Shown here one piece after another: positions 57,871-64,000 of a stretch of DNA of 64,000 nt. Origin of the DNA: Carya illinoinensis (taxonomy: Eukaryota; Streptophyta; Magnoliopsida; Fagales; Juglandaceae); NCBI RefSeq assembly GCF_018687715.1, contig NC_056766.1, positions 45,114,933-45,178,932 of the forward strand. Direction: 5' to 3'. Within the stretch, counting starts at the first letter, position 1. Each line of letters opens with the position of its first letter. The notes beneath the pieces were generated by a model. The model had not been told where the DNA came from. It was given only the letters and a program-made list of their open reading frames with translations, and made no database searches. A program made the translations under genes and the position numbers.

Positions 57871-59673
57871 TTACATATCTGCTAGGCCTAAGGAGGATCG
57901 ATACCAGATAAACTTGTCATTATTAATTGGCTTTGTTAATATATCTGCTAGGTTGTCTTTTGTATGGATTTTTTGTATATCCACACTTCCTTCTTCCACC
58001 TTCTCACGAACGAAGTGATACTGAACTCGTATGTGCTTTGTTCTTGAATGAAATGTTGGATTCTTTGCTAAATGCAAAGCGCTCTGACTATCACAAAATA
58101 AATCAACCTTCTCTTGTACGTGTCCGAGCTCTTCCAGTAGCATTTGCAACCTTATTGCCTCTTTGCTAGCTTGTGTAGCTGCGACATATTCTGCCTCTGT
58201 TGTATAAGTAGCCACGATAGACTGCAATTTTGAAACCCAACTTACAGCTCCTCCAGCAAGAGTAAACACATAACCTGAGGTGGACTTGCTCTTGTCAAGA
58301 TCACCTGCATAATATGAATCAACATAGCCTCTGATAGTAAAGTCTGATCCTTCATAACATAATGCGAAATTTGAGGTACCCTTGACATATCTCAGGATCC
58401 TCTTTACAGCACTCCAATGCTCTTTACCAGGATTCGCCATGTATCGACTAACCACTCCCACTGACTGTGCAATGTCTGTTCTTGTACAAACCATAGCGAA
58501 CATTAAGCTACCCACTGCTGATGCATACGGTACTCGAGACATTTCCATCCTCTCTGCTTCATTGCTAGGACTCATACTTGAGAATAACTTGAAATTAATA
58601 GGAAGAGGGGTAGAAATTGGCTTACAATCTTGCATGTTGAAGCGTCGCAAGATTTTCTTCAAATAATTTTTCTGAGAAAGCCATATCTTCCTATTATTTC
58701 TATCTCGATAAATTTGCATCCCTAGAATCTTGTTTGCTGGTCCCAAGTCCTTCATTTCAAACTCCCTAGCCAACTGTGCCTTTAAGTCTGTAATACGATC
58801 TTTGTTGGGGCTTGCTACCAACATGTCGTCAACATACAACAACAGAATAATGAAATTACCATCACCAAATCTTTTGTAGTAAACACAAGGATCTGAACTA
58901 TATCTATTGTATCCAAGGCTCATGATAAAGGAATCAAATCTCTTATACCAACATCTCGGCGCCTGTTTGAGACCATATAGAGATTTGTTCAACCTGCAAA
59001 CCAAGTTCTCTTTTTCTTTTTTTTCAAAACCTTCTGGTTGGAGAATGCAAATTTCTTCTTCAATTTCTCCATGAAGAAATGCAGTTTTCACGTCCAGTTG
59101 TTCTAAGTACAAGTCAAATGTAGCACACATCGCAAGGACTGCTCGAACCGTTGAGAGTCGAACAACAGGAGAGAATATTTCGTTGAAGTCTATGCCTTCT
59201 TTCTGAGCGAATCCTTTCACCACCAATCGAGCATGATACCGCTCCACTTGATCATTGCCATTTCGTTTGATCTTGTAAACCCATTTGTTTTCGATGACAT
59301 TCCTTCCTTGTGGTAGTGATACAAGATCCCATGTTTTGTTTTTATGGAGAGCTTCAATTTCTTCTTGCATTGCAACCATCCACAGAGAAGCTTCTTGGCT
59401 ATTTGTAGCCTCATGGAAATTTGATGGTTCTCCATCTCCTGTTAGTAGACAGTATGCGACATTTCCCTCCATGATATACTCTGAGTGCCAAGTTGGTTTT
59501 CTTCTCTCTCGAGTTGACCGTCGAACTTGTGGAATTGCACACTCAGCTTGTTCTTGTACTTCGTGCTCTGATATTGCTTCAGAAGAATCTGGAACTTCTA
59601 ATTCTTGTCTTTCTTCAATTTGAACTGTAGTAGTCTCTGGTTTCTCTTTTGAAGCGCTATCATTTTCTTTTTC
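57871..59673 (-). pseudogene. copia reverse transcriptase and RNase H frame
   Basis: After a charged linker (RRSTRERRKPTWHSEY near 59510) the RT begins with MQEEIEALHKNKTWDLV and includes ENKWVYKIKRNG, RYHARLVVKGFAQKEGIDF, the catalytic LLLYVDDMLVAS and GYVDSYYAGDLDKSKSTSGY. RNase H shows EAEYVAATQASKEAIRL, DSQSALHLAKNPTFHSRTKH and ILTKPINNDKF. The 600-codon stretch is uninterrupted from the stop at 59676 to its own terminator at 57871, so this part would still be catalytically complete if translated. It copies the element RNA into DNA. Confidence 0.93.
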
Positions 59674-60792
59674 TTATACCTTATCTTCTACAAATACAAC
59701 ATCTCTGCTGATTAGCACCTTGCGGGCAGTGGGATCCCACAGGCGATACCCCTTGACTCCATCAGCATACCCTAAGAAAATACATTTTCTAGATTTTGGA
59801 TCTAGCTTTGATGTTTCTTGGGCGTTGTACATAACATAAACAAGACTTCCAAATGTATGTAAGTGAGAATAATCAGCTGGCTTATCAGTCCACATCTCCA
59901 TCGGCGTTTTCAGATCAATTGCGGTTGATGGTGACCGATTGATCACATAACAGGCAGTCTTGACTGCTTCTGCCCAAAATGACTTGGCCATTCCTGTAGT
60001 TCTCAACATCGCTCTTGTTCGTTCTAACAAGGTTCTGTTCATCCGCTCTGCTATTCCATTTTGTTGTGGAGTGTATGCCACCGTGAGCTGCCTTTTGATA
60101 CCTTCTTGTTGACAGAAGCTATCAAATTCAATACCAGTATATTCTCCTCCATTGTCTATCCTTAAACACTTGATCTTCTTTTCAGATTCAAGCTCAACCC
60201 GCGCTTTGAATATTTTGAAAACTGGAAATACATCTGCTTTATTTTTTATTGGATACACCCAACATCTCCTGGAGTAAACGTCAATAAATGACACAAAGTA
60301 TTTTGGTCCTCCTAGGAACAAAACTGGTGCTTGCCAAACATCAGAATGGATTAGTTCTAAGATAGCTTTACTTCTAGCAGAGGAACTACTGAATTTCAAT
60401 CTGTGCTGCTTACTAATAACACAATGCTCACAAAAGGGTAATGAAACCTTTTTGAGCCCTGGAAGAAGCTTTTGTTCAGCAAGAATCTTCAAACCTCGTT
60501 CCGACATGTGGCCAAGCTTACGGTGCCACATCATTGTTAATTCTTCTGCCGAACTTGCCAACGCAGTGGATGCTTCTCCTTCTTGTTGTGTTTCTCCTTT
60601 AAGCATGTACAAATTTGTAGCTATCTTTTCCACTTTCATCATTACAAGCGCGCCTTTAACTATTTTCATGATCCCATCTTGAATATGGGTTTTACACCCA
60701 CTATTATCTAATTGTCCTAAAGACAATAGATTTTTCTTCAGGCCTTTCACATGTCGTACCTCCTGAATAGTGCGAACTGTATTGTCACACAT
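59674..60792 (-). pseudogene. copia GAG-pre-integrase and integrase frame
   Basis: Minus-strand segment of the polyprotein. The zinc-binding part is WHRKLGHMS and FCEHCVISKQ (H-H-C-C). The catalytic core has IHSDVW, RIDNGGEYTGIEF and the NGIAERMNRTLLE glutamate, giving the D-D-E set, followed by FLGYADGVKGYRLWDP in the C-terminal part. It ends at TAA (59676-59674) after VFVEDKV and continues in the same frame into RT. Integrase inserts the cDNA copy into the genome. Confidence 0.92.
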
Positions 60793-61812
60793 CTACAATT
60801 TGATGGTACCAATACTAGCAATCTCCAAGGCATGATCGTCTCCCATGAACACAGATCCTCCTGAGATAGGTTCATATTGATGGAACCATTCTCTCTGGAG
60901 AGTCATATGCCATGTTGCTCCTGAGTCAATAAGCCAGACATCAGCGAATCTTCTTCTACCTTCAGTAACTGTTGTTGCCTCACTGTATAAAATTTCACCA
61001 TCATCTGAGGTGTTTGCTACACAACCCTGAGCTTTTGACAACTCAGGGCCTTTTCCTTTGACTTCTTCGTTCTTCTTGAGATGCCAACACTCCCTTTTAT
61101 AGTGCCCTTTCTTGCCACAGTGATGACACTTGACATTCTTCTTACTTCTGGATTTTGATCTACTCTGATTTTGATTCCCACTGGGGCCACGTTCCGTTGA
61201 TCTCCCTCTCGTCATTACCAAAGCTTCGGCTTGCTGTGAACCTCCTGGTCTATCTTCTTTGCTTTTGCGCCGACTTTCTTCTTCAAGAACTGCAGCTGCA
61301 ATATCATCGAAGACTAGAACTTCAATGTTGTTGGTTAAGTTGATGATGAGTTGATCATATGAATCAGGTAGACTTTGAAGTAGAATTTCAGCACGTTCAC
61401 CCGTCTCTATGTTATGCCCCATTGCTGTGAGCTGTGAAAATAAAGTGTTAAGGGTGTTGATGTGGTCTGTCACTATAGTTGACTCCATCATCCGAAGGGT
61501 GTAGAGTTTTCTTCTCAAGAAAATTTTGTTGTGTTGTGATTTGGCCTCGTACAATTTAGTCAGAGTATCCCATATCTCTTTTGCTGTCTTTTTCTCCGCC
61601 ACACTTGACAATACTCCATCAGCTAGTGCTAGGTACAGATTAGCAATAGCATTGCCATCCATCTCGTTCCACTTGCCGTTGTCAGTGATCTCATCGGGCC
61701 TATCTCCAATTGCCGTCAAGCAATTATCTTTCCTTAAAATTGCTTTTATTCTCATTTTTCATAATGAGAAATTACTCCCATTGAACTTCTCTATTTCGTA
61801 CTTCGTCGCCAT
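60793..61812 (-). pseudogene. copia gag-protease frame with one early stop
   Basis: A start at 61812 (MATKYEIEKFNGSNFSL) fits copia gag, but the next codon is TGA (61761-61759) where TGG for Trp is expected (SLWKMRIKAI). Downstream the gag is intact: LTKLYEAKSQHNKIFLRRKL, SQLTAMGHNIETGERAEILL, zinc knuckle CHHCGKKGHYKREC, and aspartic protease with LIDSGATWHM. The frame ends at TAG (60795-60793), where the same frame goes on into the integrase segment. Structural polyprotein of the element: binds and packages its RNA and processes itself. Confidence 0.9.
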
Positions 61813-61879
61813 TATTGAAGATGCCTCCTTTCCACTAATTGGATCTAACTGTAGCACGAAAAACGGCTATAAACCTGAT

Positions 61880-61891
61880 GCTCTGATACCA
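61880..61891 (-). other. Primer-binding site of the copia element
   Basis: On the minus strand, one base after the LTR end, the sequence reads TGGTATCAGAGC, the complement of the 3' end of plant initiator methionine tRNA and the classic copia primer site. Confidence 0.95.
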
Positions 61892-61892
61892 C

Positions 61893-62427
61893 TGTTAGGC
61901 ACTTGTGGTACGGGGCATACAATTACAACTGAAGTAGAAATGAGAAAGAATAAAAGAAATAATAAGAAACTCCAATTGTAGAAGAATTTCACTTATAGCA
62001 AAATAATTACAAGAATTTCTCTCTTGAATAAGGAGAGCACAATTGACAATACCCTCTCTTATAAAATGAGAAAACTCACTCTTTCTTATAAAAGGAGAGA
62101 CAATATATAGGAGAAACATCACTATTTTTTCTCTCTAAAACTCTCTCTCTTTCTCTAAATTTTTCTTTCAAAATGGGATAGGTTTCTAAAAGTAAAAATA
62201 TGTATTTATAGGAGTTAAAGGAGGTGGAAGATGACGGAAGCAAGTGGAAGATGGCGGAAGCAAATGTGAACGCAAGCTTGATGTAGGTTGTTAACTAGCC
62301 ACCATTTATGACCCATAAAGAAGATAGCGGAAGCAAGTGGAAGATGGCGGAAGCAAATATAAATGCAAGCTCAACTAGCCACCATTTTTAACCCATAAAA
62401 GTCCATAAAAGTGACTTTACCGTTACA
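61893..62427 (-). repeat. 5' LTR of the copia element (535 bp)
   Basis: Begins TGTTAGGCACTTGTGGTACG and ends CCGTTACA on the plus strand, matching the left LTR throughout. As the element lies on the minus strand, this is its 5' LTR and should carry its promoter. Confidence 0.95.
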
Positions 62428-62432
62428 GTCAC

Positions 62433-63430
62433 AATATAAATCCTGAACTAACCATAAAAAGATTATTCTAGAGAAAAAGTTCAAACTGTTCTTTTTTCTT
62501 TTTTTAATTAGTTCTACTGAGAACGTTATTATCTTTCAGCTACAGATTCTAGACTGTAGACACATAATAGAGAGTCTCTGTAGGGGAAGCTGGCTTGCAC
62601 ATAACATGCTACCATAATTGCAACTTAAATGCGAAGTTAAGAGTGTTTAAAATAGTTTCTATTCAAAATTTAAGTAGAGATCTTCTGTAAGACCTCTTCC
62701 CTCAGATTTTACCTCTTGGGTGGTGCTACGTGCAATGAATGCACCGATCTGCGTTTTTGTGTTTTTTAATATTTAAAAAAATGACACAGAACTGCACTTC
62801 ATCGGTCTGCATTTTCCTTGGTTTTTTTGCTGCCTACACGTTACACCACAGAACTCCAAGTTAGAGAGGATTTTATTCAGGTTAGATTTTTTAACAGAGG
62901 AAGGAATACGGATAGCATCTTGCGCCCTTGTAAAAGCAAGTTAAAACCATGTTTTGACTTTTAACAAGATGGAAATTACCATTCTTTTGCTAAATGCCCA
63001 TGGCATTTTAGTTAGAGAAAGAAGGAAGAGTCCCGGACTCCCGAGGGAATCGGATGTAGCCCGAATTGCCACCGAAGAGGCAATTTTTATTTATTTATTT
63101 ATTCTTATATAACTAAAAATATTTTTTAATTATTAAGTAAAAAAAATTAAAAAAAATATTTGGTACACTTTTTTAGTCTCGAAAAAGATAATCAACTCCT
63201 TCCATTACCGGAAAAGATAATCAACAACACTCAACGAAAGAATCATTGAATTCCCACCACCCTGCTCTGAATAAATTCACCAAACCATGACAGATATTTG
63301 CATTCAATCCATGTCATTTATGAGGCCCAGCCTCTGATCACCCCATATTTGTGGTTTCTTTGTTATAGCGTGTCTGCTTCCCCCTCTCAGAGGAGATTTT
63401 GTTTTCGCCGTATGAACAAAAAAAAAAAAA
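62433..63430. other. Intergenic DNA between the copia element and the right-edge ORF
   Basis: No gene recognised. 62709-62850 has short mirrored blocks (GGTGCTACGTGCAATGAATG, ACTGCACTTCATCGGTCTGC, TACACGTTACACCA) that may be a small MITE. AT-rich sequence lies at 63080-63170. Upstream of 63430 a CT-rich stretch (TGCTTCCCCCTCTCAGAGG) may belong to a promoter. Confidence 0.45.
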
Positions 63431-63451
63431 AATGGAGCTTTGTTAAAATTT

Positions 63452-63713
63452 ATGCAGCAAAACTATAGCTTGCAAGAAGACAAAAGTGCTTCTTCAATTG
63501 GAGTTTTTGTTGGCTTTCAAAGACCTGCAAAGCCAGACGAGGTAAGCCTCACATCCTCCCTCGAAAGCTCAGGAGCTCCATGGTCCTGAAATTCCCATTT
63601 GTTATCTAAATACTCATGCTGGGTACATTTGTTTCTTATAGTCAGTTGCCGGAGGACTTCTGGGCATTACAAGGGTCCCTCGGGGGAAAGCGTGTCTTTT
63701 TAGAAGAGTTTAA
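63452..63713 (+). CDS. Putative small two-exon gene near the right edge
   Basis: ATG at 63452 opens 30 codons (MQQNYSLQEDKSAS...RPAKPDE) ending exactly at a GTAAGC donor (63541/63542). After a 100-base intron with a TTTGTTTCTTATAG acceptor, phase-matched exon 63642-63713 adds 23 codons (SVAGGLLGITRVPRGKACLF...) and a TAA. The result is a 53-residue protein I do not recognise. An upstream ATG at 63432 makes only a 4-codon ORF. Further donor-like sites (about 63880) suggest a transcript continuing past the window. It could also be the 5' part of a differently spliced gene. Confidence 0.35.
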
Positions 63714-64000
63714 GCCCAACAGTCATATTTTCTTGCAACAAAGCCACAGTAGACTGGGTGGTGGTTGGTTTCGATTATTTAGAGTTGAAGAAGCCAGTAA
63801 AGGATTGTCGGAGATGAACACAGAACCATTCATGATCGAGTGGTGGTGATTTGGAAGCATTGAGAGAGGGTTTTGAGCTGGTAAGAGGGCTTGGGTTCAT
63901 TTTCCTTTCTCTTTATTTGTCAGTCTCAGCCCTCACTCTCAGATGGGTTTTGGTTTCTTTGGCTTCATTTTGGTTCTCACACTGTTCTTTAAGCTTTTGG

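Larger units (their letters stand above)
57250..62427 (-). mobile_element. Full-length Ty1/copia LTR retrotransposon
   Basis: A 5178-base element on the minus strand with LTRs at 57250-57804 and 61893-62427, an exact 5-bp target duplication GTCAC (57245-57249 and 62428-62432), a primer-binding site for initiator Met-tRNA and a weak purine tract (AAGTGAGAGATA) by the 3' LTR. Gag, protease, integrase, RT and RNase H come in copia order, in one continuous frame from 61812 to 57871. Three nonsense codons break it (61761-61759, 60795-60793, 59676-59674), so it is not autonomous. By eye the LTRs differ at about 24 sites plus one 20-base repeat unit, about 4-5%, so the insertion is not very recent. 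Confidence 0.95.

Noticed and set aside
1..64000. tRNA and rRNA genes, plastid or mitochondrial insertions
   Set aside because: I looked for cloverleaf-type gene sequences and familiar organelle genes and saw none; a tRNA scan would be needed to exclude a short one.

Overview
This window is nuclear DNA from a plant, most likely a woody eudicot. The evidence is multi-exon genes with GT-AG introns, a TIR-NB-ARC-LRR (TNL) resistance-gene pair, an organelle-type PPR gene, Ty1/copia retrotransposons with an initiator-Met-tRNA primer site, hAT-type non-autonomous elements and many AT-rich fold-back MITEs. Several MITE types (inverted arms ending near TGATACGTTAGATC; the CTCATCTCAACTC type) look like repeats I associate with Fagales such as walnut, hickory, oak or chestnut. 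The organism is inferred, not proven.

Layout. 1-3075: minus-strand, decayed copia retrotransposon entering from the left edge. 2141-21518: a 9.7-kb tandem duplication; each unit holds a copia gag fragment, a LINE tail, intergenic DNA and one minus-strand TNL gene (6281-11259 and 16035-20959). Both TNLs keep five exons, all splice sites and the full frame but carry in-frame stops; one stop, in the TIR exon, is shared. 21450-23565: two older, more diverged copies of part of the same unit, broken up by a CCGGT-arm element and a hAT element with an exact 8-bp target duplication. 23570-28352: a PPR gene (SLG1 / At5g08490 type) with a CT-rich upstream region. 28602-29563: a fragment of a class II formin gene (PTEN-like C2 part), frameshifted. 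34686-36011: single-exon BTB/POZ gene of the At2g24240 type. 40972-44736: a probable solo LTR with a 5-bp target duplication, containing a nested 1.3-kb hAT element with arms built of CGGAGT units. 46178-53842: an 11-exon UBP23-like ubiquitin-specific protease gene, flanked by a 37-base poly-C and a 31-base poly-G tract. 57250-62427: a full-length minus-strand copia element with both LTRs, PBS, target duplication and one polyprotein frame cut by three nonsense codons. 63452-63713: start of a small two-exon reading frame near the right edge.

Intact cellular genes are therefore PPR, BTB/POZ and UBP; they are unrelated neighbours with no sign of joint function. The TNL pair is the most dynamic part. 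I did not find a clearly new biological system. The points most worth following are the shared TIR-truncating stop in an otherwise preserved TNL pair, the several tiers of tandem duplication, and three unrelated elements whose terminal arms are built from short repeated motifs.
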